Shown here: positions 51,664 to 60,764 of the stretch, in pieces | How the letters are laid out: the number at the start of each line of letters is the position of its first letter | Numbering within the stretch: position 1 is the stretch's first letter | Assembly: GCA_023228875.1 (NCBI GenBank) | Contig: JALOAG010000001.1 | Coordinates: forward strand, 558,001 to 622,000 | DNA from: Bacteroidia bacterium | Lineage (GTDB): Bacteria; Bacteroidota; Bacteroidia; NS11-12g; UBA955 | DNA length: 64,000 bases | Direction: 5' to 3' | Translations under genes and position numbers: made by a program | Notes under the pieces: generated by a model | Told to the model about the DNA's origin: nothing | Database searches by the model: none | The model's input: the letters and a program-made list of their open reading frames with translations, nothing else

Positions 51664-51693
51664 CAAAAGGCTGCCATAAATGGCAGCCTTTTG
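51664..51693 (-). terminator. Bidirectional hairpin terminator between the T9SS and acyl-CoA ligase genes
   Basis: CAAAAGGCTGCCA (51664-51676) pairs with TGGCAGCCTTTTG (51681-51693) across loop TAAA. The minus strand gives CAAAAGGCTGCCA then TTTTGTG. It lies downstream of the ligase start and upstream of the T9SS stop, so its transcriptional role depends on transcript ends not visible here. Confidence 0.6.
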
Positions 51694-51718
51694 TACTAAA
51701 ATATTTTGCTATGATTTG

Positions 51719-53665
51719 TTATTCTACAATCATTTTGCGTGTAACCGTATTGTTTCCGGCAGTAAGTGTGTAGAAATAAACACCACTGCTGTAAGTAGCA
51801 GCGTCAACAGTAATAATATGATTACCTTGATTAAGATTTGATATGTTATTGCTGAACATTACCTTTCCTGTCATGTCTTTTACTTCAATGTGTAGAGAAG
51901 GAGTAAAATCATTCAAGTAAATTGCGATATCAGTTTGACCATTAAATGGATTTGGAGTGTTTTGAGAAACTACAAAAACATTTGAAGGTTTTACGGTGTA
52001 AACATTAAGTCCCCAAATATTGCCAATTGAGCCATCTAAGATGTCTGCTTTAGGCACTGCAGCATAAAGAATGTCATTTCCATTTTCAGGGATTGGGTGA
52101 TTGCTGGCAGAAGCTGAATTGTTTGCCAAGTTTGTACCCGGACGGTCATCTTGTTGGAAAATAACATGTAAATATTCATTTACCCTTCTTGCTACTGAAG
52201 GAAAGTCGTTTTCTTTGTTTAGCATTTTGGTAATTGCTTGTGGAGCGCTCCAAGTAGTTCCTCCATCTTCTGATACCATCACAAATAATGCACGATAATT
52301 CAAGTTATTATCATCTAATGCACCTTCAACAGGGGCAGAGAAAACCACATAAAGATTTCCATCAGCATCAATTGCAGCTACTGGTTGTCTAAATAGGGAA
52401 GTGTTTTGTAAACGTGCAACAGAATATAGATCACCGGGTATGTTTCCGTTTTGTAATCCTGAGAGTGTGCCCGGTTCAATGCTGTATTGACCGTCTTCAT
52501 CTCTGTCTAACATACTACCATTAGCAATAAGTTGGGCTTCGCTAAGGTCTTCATTCCAATACATAATGCCAGCAATGCCGGGGAAGAAGCTATAACTGTC
52601 ATCGGTAGAATCTTGTTTAAGCACCCTGCCTAAGCCATACCAAACATGGCATTTTCCATTTGCATCAATTAAAACATCCATTGTTCCATCACTACAGAAT
52701 GGAGAATCAACTGTAAGTACCCCTTGTCTTAGTGGAGGATAAGGAAATGAATCTACATAATAGTGTGTGAATGTAGTACCATTGTCTGTAGATTTCCATA
52801 GTGCTACATCAGTTCCCAGTCTTCCGGATATAATGGCTACAATACTATCTTTTACATCAATAGCATAATTGTCGCCACCGCCAAACGCCCATCTTGTGGA
52901 GTCATATTGAGGGAGCATAGAATGTTCAATATCCCAAGTTTGACCACCGTCAGAAGAACGTGAATAAGTCATTGGAGCTTTGATACCGTTCACCTTTGGT
53001 GCAGGAGGGTCTGAAGGAGCAGAAGAGTCAGCATAGTTGCTAATCACATGGATGTAGTTCAATCCATCTGTCCCGATTCGAGCCCATAATGGTCTTAGTT
53101 TGGTTTGAGTCAATATTGGACTTTGTGTGAATGAGGTGTTGCCAAAAGCAGAATTTTTTGACATTATAAAACCTCCATCCTCAGCACTATGAGCAATAAT
53201 AACTTCTTTAGAGCCATTAAGCATGCCTATACTGGGCCAACCGGTTCTTTTGTTTTCAATTCTTGGAGTTGCGCCATCAGGAACAGTCATCCAATCTGTT
53301 TTGTTAAAATGGTTGTAACCTGTACCTCTTTGCGCAAAAGCGTTGTCTGTAGCAGTAGTCCAAACTGCACTAATAGTGCCGTCCGGATATAGAATAATTC
53401 TTCTTCCCATTGCAGCATTGGATTGTTGGTCATACTTGGTATTTCCTATTTTGATATAGGAGAAATTTATGTCTCGTCTTTCAACTACAGTGGACTTAGA
53501 AGGTGCAACAACGGGATTAGAATTTGGTTGTATTACAATAGGAGCCGCATCAGTAGTTTTGACCGGCATGTTGTTTACTACAACCTGGTTTGAATTAATC
53601 TTGCTTTGGGCAAAAAGTGCACCTGTCGCAAGAATGCTAAGCAGTGATAAGTATATTTTTTTCAT
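51719..53665 (-). CDS. T9SS type A sorting domain protein with sialidase-like propeller
   Basis: 648 residues: signal peptide (MKKIYLSLLSILATGALFAQ), a propeller region with BNR-like Asp-box fragments (SSDGGQTWDIEH, STDNGTTFTHYY, SEDGGTTWSAP) spanning about 150-500, and a C-terminal T9SS sorting domain (about 570-648) with SQNTPNPFNGQTDIAIYL, GKVMFSNNISNLNQGNH and SSGVYFYTLTAGNNTVTRKM. Exported to the cell surface or medium. No catalytic sialidase residues are assured, so ligand or substrate is unknown. Confidence 0.88.
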   Translation of the reverse strand: MKKIYLSLLSILATGALFAQSKINSNQVVVNNMPVKTTDAAPIVIQPNSNPVVAPSKSTVVERRDINFSYIKIGNTKYDQQSNAAMGRRIILYPDGTISAVWTTATDNAFAQRGTGYNHFNKTDWMTVPDGATPRIENKRTGWPSIGMLNGSKEVIIAHSAEDGGFIMSKNSAFGNTSFTQSPILTQTKLRPLWARIGTDGLNYIHVISNYADSSAPSDPPAPKVNGIKAPMTYSRSSDGGQTWDIEHSMLPQYDSTRWAFGGGDNYAIDVKDSIVAIISGRLGTDVALWKSTDNGTTFTHYYVDSFPYPPLRQGVLTVDSPFCSDGTMDVLIDANGKCHVWYGLGRVLKQDSTDDSYSFFPGIAGIMYWNEDLSEAQLIANGSMLDRDEDGQYSIEPGTLSGLQNGNIPGDLYSVARLQNTSLFRQPVAAIDADGNLYVVFSAPVEGALDDNNLNYRALFVMVSEDGGTTWSAPQAITKMLNKENDFPSVARRVNEYLHVIFQQDDRPGTNLANNSASASNHPIPENGNDILYAAVPKADILDGSIGNIWGLNVYTVKPSNVFVVSQNTPNPFNGQTDIAIYLNDFTPSLHIEVKDMTGKVMFSNNISNLNQGNHIITVDAATYSSGVYFYTLTAGNNTVTRKMIVE

Positions 53666-53747
53666 CTCAGGAATTTGTTAATTATTAATGGGTGTAAAAA
53701 TAGGAATTTTTATAACACAACAAGATATCTAAAGGTAAAATGCCGAA

Positions 53748-54782
53748 TTAGTTACTATGGGTGGCAAATATCTTAAGTACCATCTCACGCATCATTTCTC
53801 CGGTCGGAGTTGCATTACCTCCTACACCCTTGGATTTCAAGTCATAGTATTTGAGAATGGCAAAAACTTGCTCAACTTTTTCTGAACTGAAATTAGCCGC
53901 AGCCATTCTGTATTCAGTAAGGATAAACTCATGTATGCCCAATTTTGATGCTAAGCTTCTGGCATCTAATGTCTTAAACTCGTGATAGAGTAATATTTTT
54001 TTAAAGTATGAAAATAAATTGCCAATGATTACTATAAAGGGGTTTTGAGTCGGATTGTTGGCTAAATAATTGATTATTTGGATGGACTTGTTGAAATTGT
54101 TGCTGCCAATTGCTTTTTGCAACTCAAAAACGTTAAAGTCTTTGCTGATACCGATGTTCTCTTCTACATGTTTTGTATTGATGAGTTGCACTTCCTTCGG
54201 TAGTTGCAGAAGCATCTTGTCTATCTCATTTGCAATTTTCCCTAAATCATTTCCCAGATATTCTGCAATGAGCAAAGAAGCTTGCGAATCAATGGCTTTG
54301 TCTAAGCTTCTGATATATTTTTCAATCCAACCCGGAATTTTGTTTTCGTATAATTTCTCACTTTTGAAGAAACCATATTTCAAAAACAGTTTAGCCACTT
54401 TTGTTCGTTGGTCCAGTTTGTCAATTTTGTAATTGAGAACAAGTATTGTGCTCTTGAGTGGGTTTTCCAAATAAGGGACAAAATCGTCCATTTGGTTTTT
54501 GGGGAGGTTCTGGGCTTCTTTTACAATAATGACTTGATATTCAGCCATCATGGGATAGCGCTTTGCAGCCATGACAATATCTTTCACTTTGACTTCTTTT
54601 CCATACATGATTGTTTGGTTGAATTGTTTTTCTGTAGGTGTTAATACAGTTTCTTCAATCAAATCGGATATTTTTTCTATGTAGTATGGTTCATCCCCCG
54701 AAAGAAAATAGACAGGTTGAAATTCCCTGTTTTTAATTGAGTTTGAAAGTAGTTTAAAATCTTCTTCGGTATTCTTTGCCAT
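53748..54782 (-). CDS. holA: DNA polymerase III subunit delta
   Basis: 344 residues. Sliding-clamp loader delta subunit: EFQPVYFLSGDEPYYIEKI (clamp-loader N-terminal core), then YPMMAEYQVIIVKEAQNL, and the C-terminal helical collar (about 215-340, AANFSSEKVEQVFAILKYYDLKSKG). Lacks a functional Walker A P-loop, as expected for delta. Divergent from the HsdR_N-like gene across 41 bp. Confidence 0.92.
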   Translation of the reverse strand: MAKNTEEDFKLLSNSIKNREFQPVYFLSGDEPYYIEKISDLIEETVLTPTEKQFNQTIMYGKEVKVKDIVMAAKRYPMMAEYQVIIVKEAQNLPKNQMDDFVPYLENPLKSTILVLNYKIDKLDQRTKVAKLFLKYGFFKSEKLYENKIPGWIEKYIRSLDKAIDSQASLLIAEYLGNDLGKIANEIDKMLLQLPKEVQLINTKHVEENIGISKDFNVFELQKAIGSNNFNKSIQIINYLANNPTQNPFIVIIGNLFSYFKKILLYHEFKTLDARSLASKLGIHEFILTEYRMAAANFSSEKVEQVFAILKYYDLKSKGVGGNATPTGEMMREMVLKIFATHSN

Positions 54783-54823
54783 AAGAATTGCGTTTGCTGC
54801 TTTATCTTTAATTTGCAGTTGAA

Positions 54824-55273
54824 ATGCAGAAGATTAATTTGCCTGAATTTGCACCGCTCCTTAAGAATATTGGGCAAAGAAAATACATTTTTGATTCTTT
54901 TAGGAAAAAGTTTGTAACACTCACGCCAGAAGAGTGGGTCCGTCAACATTGGGCATATTTTTTAGTAACATATATTGGTGTCCCAAAAGGGGTTATTGGT
55001 ATTGAGGTGTCATTGAAGTACAATACCATGAACAAAAGGGCTGATATAGTGGTTTTTGATAAGTCTCAACAACCTGCTTTAATTGTTGAATGTAAAGCAT
55101 CTCATGTAGCTTTGACGGAGCAAACATGTTTACAAATTGCAAACTATAATGCTGTGTTTAAATCAAAATTTTTAATCATCTCTAATGGGATGGAGCATTT
55201 TTTGTTTGAAGTGGATTTCCAGTCAAATACAATTTTTCGACTTCAAGAACTTCCTGTGTATAGTGAATGGTAA
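54824..55273 (+). CDS. Stand-alone HsdR N-terminal (PD-(D/E)xK) nuclease domain protein
   Basis: 149 residues. YNTMNKRADIVVFDKSQQPALIVECKASHVALT holds the D...ExK nuclease core (Asp in ADIVV, Glu-x-Lys in VECKA). Only the N-terminal nuclease domain of type I restriction HsdR is present; there is no helicase motor, HsdM or HsdS nearby. Conserved beside holA in related genomes, to my recollection, so it may be a housekeeping repair nuclease rather than a defence gene. Promoter-like TTTAATTTG just before the ATG. Converges with asnB, 7 bp apart. Confidence 0.85.
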   Translation: MQKINLPEFAPLLKNIGQRKYIFDSFRKKFVTLTPEEWVRQHWAYFLVTYIGVPKGVIGIEVSLKYNTMNKRADIVVFDKSQQPALIVECKASHVALTEQTCLQIANYNAVFKSKFLIISNGMEHFLFEVDFQSNTIFRLQELPVYSEW

Positions 55274-55280
55274 TCTTATG

Positions 55281-57110
55281 TTATTTAATATTGTTGCGGT
55301 CTAACCAATTTGTTAACACAATCAAGCCCCAGAAGATGTTCCAATGATGATTTTGTTTCCCAATTTTAAAGTCGTTAAAAGCACTTTGCCAACTTTGTGC
55401 ATGAAGGAGTTCTCTGTAAGCTAATTTGTGGATAGCATTCTGGACATATTCGGAAAGTTCATTTCTTAACCATTTATCCCAAGGTAGTACAAACCCCATT
55501 TTTTTTCTTTGGATTATTTCCAGTGGTAATAGATCTGAAAGCGATTCTACCAACAAAGATTTTTGTGCCTTTGATTTAGTCTTATAAGCATCAGGTGTAT
55601 TTAAAACATACTCCACCAATTTGTGGTCGAGAAAGGGAACGCGCACTTCAAGTGCGTGGCGCATACTCATCTGGTCTGTATCTCTTAACAATACAGGTTG
55701 TAAGTAATAGTGTAGCTCTGCTTGTGTTAATTGGCGATATCTTTCAAACGAATTGTTAAAAAATGATTCTGAAACAATGGGTTGATAGCTACCTAATAAG
55801 TAATTGCAATCAGATTTGCTCAGCATACTTCTCAATGTTTCATAAGCTTGGGCAGGATGGAGTGTGTTCATTGAAAGCAGTTCATATAGCTTTTTGTATC
55901 GTGTATTTTGATTAAAGCTTAACAAGGTACTGCCGCATTTTCTAACAATAGTTGGAACTTTTCCAAGTTTATTAATTATTAACGGTAGTTGTGCAAAGAC
56001 AGGATATCCACCAAATAATTCATCACCGCCAAGCCCTGATAAAGCCATAGTGATTCCGGCTTTGCGCGTAACTTGTGAAACAATATAGGAGTTGGCTCCA
56101 TCAAAACTTGGATGGTCGTAGGCGTTGAGGATATTTTCTATTTCTTCTAAAAATAGTGTTGGGCTTAATTTAATCTCTGTATGTTTTGTGCCATATCTTT
56201 TTGCAACTTGTTTGGCATAATAGGCTTCAGAGAATTCTTTTTCTTCAAAACTAATGTTAAATGTATTCACGCTGCCGGACATACATTCACTCATAGCAGC
56301 AGTAACCGCTGTTGAGTCAATTCCACCGGATAGGAAAGCTCCAAAAGGTACGTCCGCAACAAGCCTTTTTTCAACAGCATTCATGAAAAGTGTTTTTATG
56401 TCTTTTTTACATTGCTCATAGCTTATTTCATTGTTTGTTTCTAATGTCGGCTCCCAATATGAATGGAAGTCGAAAGTCCTTTCTGAAATAATTGCGAAAG
56501 AGGCAGGAGGAATGGATTTGGTGTTTTGCAACAAAGTGTCTTGGCCTGAAACTGTTCCAAGTCGGAAGAATTCCGAGATTTTGCTCTTGTCTAATTGGGC
56601 TTGAAATAGATTACTTGCCAACAGCCCTCTTATTTCAGATGAGAAGACAATGAAGTTGTCAGTTTTGTAATAGTAAAGAGGTTTTATTCCTAATCTGTCT
56701 CTTGCAATAAAAAGGTTTTGTTGCGCTTGGTCATAAATAGCAAATGCGAACATCCCCTCCAAATATTCCAACATTTGTGTTCCCCACTTGATATATGCTG
56801 CAATCAGTACTTCTGAGTCGCTTGAGGTTTTGAAAGGGTATTCCGGTAGAAGGGATTTGATTTTTTGATAATTATAAATCTCACCGTTAAAGATTAAAAC
56901 AAATCTACCATCATGACTAAACATGGGCTGGTTGCCGGCATTACTTAGGTCAATAATAGAAAGTCTGACATGCCCTAAGCCGACATTGTTCTGTAAGAAA
57001 ATTCCATTGTTGTCGGGTCCTCTGTGTTGTATGGCTTCATTCATCTTCTTGATATGCCATTCTTCAACATGGTTTTGATTGAAATGAAATATGCCGTTTA
57101 TGCCACACAT
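55281..57110 (-). CDS. asnB: Asparagine synthase (glutamine-hydrolysing) family protein
   Basis: 609 residues. Cys2 nucleophile in MCGINGIFHF; class II glutaminase with QHRGPDNNG, RLSIIDLSNAG and FNGEIYNY; synthetase domain with the ATP pyrophosphatase loop LSGGIDSTAVTAA and ALSGLGGDELFGGYP. Either makes asparagine or amidates a sugar or polysaccharide precursor. Two following genes (a GT4 glycosyltransferase and a PAP2 phosphatase) and a wider glycosyltransferase context favour the second, a common arrangement in polysaccharide loci; neither is proven. Confidence 0.9.
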   Translation of the reverse strand: MCGINGIFHFNQNHVEEWHIKKMNEAIQHRGPDNNGIFLQNNVGLGHVRLSIIDLSNAGNQPMFSHDGRFVLIFNGEIYNYQKIKSLLPEYPFKTSSDSEVLIAAYIKWGTQMLEYLEGMFAFAIYDQAQQNLFIARDRLGIKPLYYYKTDNFIVFSSEIRGLLASNLFQAQLDKSKISEFFRLGTVSGQDTLLQNTKSIPPASFAIISERTFDFHSYWEPTLETNNEISYEQCKKDIKTLFMNAVEKRLVADVPFGAFLSGGIDSTAVTAAMSECMSGSVNTFNISFEEKEFSEAYYAKQVAKRYGTKHTEIKLSPTLFLEEIENILNAYDHPSFDGANSYIVSQVTRKAGITMALSGLGGDELFGGYPVFAQLPLIINKLGKVPTIVRKCGSTLLSFNQNTRYKKLYELLSMNTLHPAQAYETLRSMLSKSDCNYLLGSYQPIVSESFFNNSFERYRQLTQAELHYYLQPVLLRDTDQMSMRHALEVRVPFLDHKLVEYVLNTPDAYKTKSKAQKSLLVESLSDLLPLEIIQRKKMGFVLPWDKWLRNELSEYVQNAIHKLAYRELLHAQSWQSAFNDFKIGKQNHHWNIFWGLIVLTNWLDRNNIK

Positions 57111-57117
57111 ATAAGTA

Positions 57118-58194
57118 CTAACGATTATTTAGTAAATCAAAAAGGGTTTCAGACCACGAGTTTAGGTTAATTTTATTTGAAAGCAATACACTGGTTTCTG
57201 CCATGGCATTGTATTGAAGCTGATTAAGACTTGCGGCTTTCAATAATGTTTGTTTTAATGAACCGATATCATCAGGAGGAAAACTAAAACCATTTTTCCC
57301 TTCATGTAAAAATTCAGAGCCTGCTCCGACAGCAGTGCTGATTAATAAAGGAAAACCTGCGGCAGCAAACTCATGTACAACTACCGCCCAGGGTTCAAAA
57401 CGACTGGGTAGAATAAAAACTCCTGTGTCTTCAATAAACTTGCCCATTGCGTTAGGTTGAATAAAGCCCCAATGTTTAATGTCTTTGTGTTCAACCCTTT
57501 TTTCAAAATCCAATCCAGTACCCAAACACCATAATTTCCACCCTTGCAATGTACCATCTTTTTTTAAATCTATAAATGCTTGCCACAAATTTTCAAGTCC
57601 TTTTGCAGGAATATACCTTGCAACACAAATGAATCGCTTTGGAAACTCTTTAAACTTCTTGTCTTTAAATTGATGATAAAAAGTACTGAAAGAGTTGGTA
57701 TCTCCGCAATAATATCCGGTTTTTATCTGCTTTTCTTTGAATCCCAATTTGAGGGCATATTGCTTTTGAGGTAATCCCGGTACCCACGCTTTATTAAAGG
57801 TCTTATGAATGGTAAAGGGTGCTGTAAGTTGCAAAAGCCTTTGTTTGAGACTGCCATTCCAATGATTGTCCATTGCTAATATAACAGGAATTTTCTTGAC
57901 AAATTCTTTGCAAACAGCCAAGTAATCTTTGTCAATCCAGCCTGAGCACATTATTAGATCAGGTGCAAGTTTATCGGCAAAGGCAGACAACGATTGTTTG
58001 TCAAATTCTTTTCTGTTATAAATATATAATCTGTTTGTTGTCTTAAATTCAAAAGGAGCCTCGGCATTAACCGGGTATTTCACTAAATGAATTTCTACAT
58101 GTTGAAATCGGTTCAGGAAATGGTATAACGAGCTGGAAACATACTGTGCAATTTCAGTATAGAGTATTAATATGGTGGCAGCTCTTTGGTTCAT
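57118..58194 (-). CDS. GT4 family glycosyltransferase
   Basis: 358 residues from the ATG at 58192-58194 (an overlapping GTG lies one codon earlier). GT-B fold; the C-terminal half has RFICVARYIPAKGLENLWQ and LPSRFEPWAVVVHEFAAAGF, the E-x7-E-like nucleotide-sugar region. Likely adds a sugar to a lipid-linked or surface glycan. Located between asnB and PAP2 in one minus-strand run. Confidence 0.85.
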   Translation of the reverse strand: MNQRAATILILYTEIAQYVSSSLYHFLNRFQHVEIHLVKYPVNAEAPFEFKTTNRLYIYNRKEFDKQSLSAFADKLAPDLIMCSGWIDKDYLAVCKEFVKKIPVILAMDNHWNGSLKQRLLQLTAPFTIHKTFNKAWVPGLPQKQYALKLGFKEKQIKTGYYCGDTNSFSTFYHQFKDKKFKEFPKRFICVARYIPAKGLENLWQAFIDLKKDGTLQGWKLWCLGTGLDFEKRVEHKDIKHWGFIQPNAMGKFIEDTGVFILPSRFEPWAVVVHEFAAAGFPLLISTAVGAGSEFLHEGKNGFSFPPDDIGSLKQTLLKAASLNQLQYNAMAETSVLLSNKINLNSWSETLFDLLNNR

Positions 58195-58207
58195 CACAGT
58201 TTGTTAG

Positions 58208-58900
58208 TCAAGAATAGAATGTTTTTTTATGAGATGTAAGTGATAAGGGAGGGATAAGTTGTATTATTAGCAATGTATTGATTGCCCCAATTAAAGCACC
58301 TGCCAATACATCTTCAGGGAAGTGCATTCCGTTATAAATTCTGGAGATGCCGGCAAGCAATGCCAATATAAAACACAAAGAATAGCACCATGGCTTATTC
58401 ACTAATAATGCTATGAAAAATAATCCTGTGAAAGCAGTAAACGTATGTCCTGAAGGGAAAGATTGCCAGTATTTCACAGACAAATATGGTGAAAAATGAA
58501 CGGATGATGGAGTATCAATAAAAAACTTTGCAGGGCGAGGAGTTTGTGTGAAAACATAGTTTTTAAGTGAGAATGAAATAATAGCATTCATTACGAATGC
58601 AATACAGATGTTGAGTATTTGGGATTTATATCTGAACCAAACAAAAATAATGGCAAATACAATCAGGGGCCATTCGCCCAACAACGTAAAAAGAAAGAAA
58701 ACGAAATCAACCGCTCTGCCTCCGCAACGATTTAAAAGAAAAAAAATATTTTCTCTACCAAGAGCTATAAAAGCAATCCATCCAATAACCTGTAAACCAA
58801 TAAGATAAAAAATAAAATGGTTAGAAATAGATTGCTTAAGAGACGGTTTCATTAGGAATGTGGGTTCAAAAATAAGCGAATAATTTTGCCTGTCAGACAT
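58208..58900 (-). CDS. PAP2-family membrane phosphatase
   Basis: 230 residues from the ATG at 58898-58900 (MSDRQNYSLIF). Five or six transmembrane helices. PAP2 phosphatase motifs: FTQTPRPAKFF (motif 1 Lys/Arg part), SFPSGHTFTAFTGL (SGH motif 2) and SRIYNGMHFPEDVLAG (SRxxxxxHxxxD motif 3). Dephosphorylates a lipid pyrophosphate such as undecaprenyl-PP or phosphatidylglycerophosphate; exact substrate unknown. Divergent from the START-like gene. Confidence 0.9.
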   Translation of the reverse strand: MSDRQNYSLIFEPTFLMKPSLKQSISNHFIFYLIGLQVIGWIAFIALGRENIFFLLNRCGGRAVDFVFFLFTLLGEWPLIVFAIIFVWFRYKSQILNICIAFVMNAIISFSLKNYVFTQTPRPAKFFIDTPSSVHFSPYLSVKYWQSFPSGHTFTAFTGLFFIALLVNKPWCYSLCFILALLAGISRIYNGMHFPEDVLAGALIGAINTLLIIQLIPPLSLTSHKKTFYS

Positions 58901-58933
58901 AATTGATATAAATTGCACCCAAAAGAAAATCTC

Positions 58934-59326
58934 ATGAGTGAAAGGGTCAAATTAGAAATGGAGTTTTTGATTAATTCTTCTCCTGCAATCTTGTTTAATT
59001 TTATAAGCACTGCATCCGGTCTTTCTCAATGGTTTGCTGATAAGGTTTCAGTCAGAGGATCTGAATTGATGATTTTCTCATGGGGAAATGAAGAGGTTAG
59101 AGAAGCTAAAATTGTCAAAAAAGCTTTTAACAAGTTCATTAGATTTGCATGGTCTGATGCAGACAGTAAAGACGAGTATTGGGAAATGGAAATTTGCAAA
59201 GGAGAATTGACAGAAGACATCATGTTGTATGTTACTGAATTTGTTGATCCTGATGAGGAAGAAGAAATATCAAATTTATGGTCAAGTCAGATAGATGATT
59301 TAAAAGAAACACTCGGAGTTAATTAA
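58934..59326 (+). CDS. START-like domain protein
   Basis: 130 residues from the ATG at 58934 (MSERVKLEMEFLINSSPAIL); the in-frame TTG at 58913 lies in the promoter-like region and is rejected. SRPBCC/START-like fold with hydrophobic strands, ASGLSQWFADKVS and TEFVDPDEEEEIS. Family common in Bacteroidota, usually directly upstream of an LptF/LptG-like permease gene as here; role unknown, possibly lipid-related. Confidence 0.85.
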   Translation: MSERVKLEMEFLINSSPAILFNFISTASGLSQWFADKVSVRGSELMIFSWGNEEVREAKIVKKAFNKFIRFAWSDADSKDEYWEMEICKGELTEDIMLYVTEFVDPDEEEEISNLWSSQIDDLKETLGVN

Positions 59327-59336
59327 GTTCCTCTGC

Positions 59337-60764
59337 TTGAAAAAGTTAAACACACTCATTCTTAAATCTTTTATTGGTCCTTTTGTGGCCACGTTTTGTA
59401 TTTCAATGTTTCTGTTTCTTATGCAGTTTCTTTGGAAATACATTGATGAGTTTGTTGGAAAGGGACTGGAATGGCATGTATTTGCAAGGCTGCTCTTTTT
59501 TGCAATGGCTGATTTAATTCCTTTTGCATTGCCATTAGCGGTATTGCTTTCGTCCATAATGACCTATGGCAACCTTGCCGAAACTTCTGAATTGGTGGCA
59601 ATTAAATCAGCAGGAATTTCATTGAGAAAAGTCCTGACTCCAAGCTTTATTGTAATGCTTTTACTGTCATTACTCACTTTTTATTCTTCAAATATAATTA
59701 TACCAAAAGCCAATCTGGAATTTAAAACATTGCTCTGGGATATTCGGGAGAAAAAGCCTGCATTTAATATTAAAGAAGGCGTTTTTTACAGTCAGATTGA
59801 GAACTTTTCAATAAAAGTATCCAAGAAAGAGAAAGACAACCAAACCGTGCGCAATATTATCATCTATGAAAAACAACCGGATAACCCCATGCTCAATGTG
59901 ATTCGTGCTGAATGGGGAGTTATGAAGTTGTCTGAAAACGAACGCGCTTTACTGTTCACTCTGTATAATGGAGTGCGATATGAGGAGATGACCGGTTCGC
60001 AAAACTATTATAGAACACGACCTCACAATACGATGAAGTTTGCCAAGCAGGTGATGGCATTTGACTTATCTCAATTGGATTTAAAAAAGACCGAGAAAGA
60101 ATTATACAAAGGGAATTATAGGTTTTTGAATGTCAAAGAGCTTACTGTGGAAATAGATTCCATGGATAAAGAAATCTTGCAAAGTAAACAGCAGTATGCA
60201 AAATATATAAAGCCCTATTTTTCTATCTATAATACGCAATATAGTAAAAGAGATTCTGTTACCGCTTTGAGCCATAATAAGTTGATTGATAATTTTGCAA
60301 AGGTGAAACAAGAAGAATTGATTAACACAGCTCAAGATAATGTTAGAAATATATTGAGTATGGTCGAATCCAATCAAACAAGCCTTTCCGAACTTACAAA
60401 TGAAGAGCTGAAATATGCCGTAGAGAGACAAAAAAAGTACACATTAGCAGCCGTTATTTTAGTGCTGTTTTTCTTAGCAGCACCTCTGGGTGCAATCATT
60501 CGTAGAGGTGGATTAGGTTTGCCGATGGTAGTGTCCATCTTGTTATTTATTCTGTATTATGTAGTAGATATGATTGGAACTAAAATTGCAAAAGAGGGAA
60601 TAGTAGATGTTTGGTTGGGTACATGGCTCTCAACCCTTGTGCTGACACCCGTTGCAATTTGGATTTACTATAAAGCCTCCCGTGATGCAGCATTATTTGA
60701 AGGAGGTATTATTAACAAATTAGCGAATAAGCTTAATTTTAGAAAAAAGGTTATCCCGTCTTGA
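59337..60764 (+). CDS. LptF/LptG-family permease
   Basis: 475 residues with six transmembrane helices (three before and three after a periplasmic beta-jellyroll, about 110-330). SFIGPFVATFCISMFLFLMQ and the AAPLGAIIRRGGLGLPMV segment near the C-terminus match the YjgP/YjgQ family, the membrane half of the LPS extraction ABC complex LptB2FG. Start is TTG at 59337-59339 (LKKLNTLILKSF). Its stop overlaps the next gene's TTG (TTGA). A second LptF/G paralogue is not in the window. Confidence 0.92.
   Translation: MKKLNTLILKSFIGPFVATFCISMFLFLMQFLWKYIDEFVGKGLEWHVFARLLFFAMADLIPFALPLAVLLSSIMTYGNLAETSELVAIKSAGISLRKVLTPSFIVMLLLSLLTFYSSNIIIPKANLEFKTLLWDIREKKPAFNIKEGVFYSQIENFSIKVSKKEKDNQTVRNIIIYEKQPDNPMLNVIRAEWGVMKLSENERALLFTLYNGVRYEEMTGSQNYYRTRPHNTMKFAKQVMAFDLSQLDLKKTEKELYKGNYRFLNVKELTVEIDSMDKEILQSKQQYAKYIKPYFSIYNTQYSKRDSVTALSHNKLIDNFAKVKQEELINTAQDNVRNILSMVESNQTSLSELTNEELKYAVERQKKYTLAAVILVLFFLAAPLGAIIRRGGLGLPMVVSILLFILYYVVDMIGTKIAKEGIVDVWLGTWLSTLVLTPVAIWIYYKASRDAALFEGGIINKLANKLNFRKKVIPS

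Noticed and set aside
54824..55273. HsdR_N protein as a type I restriction-modification locus
   Set aside because: No methylase, specificity or motor genes are present, so a defence system is not supported.
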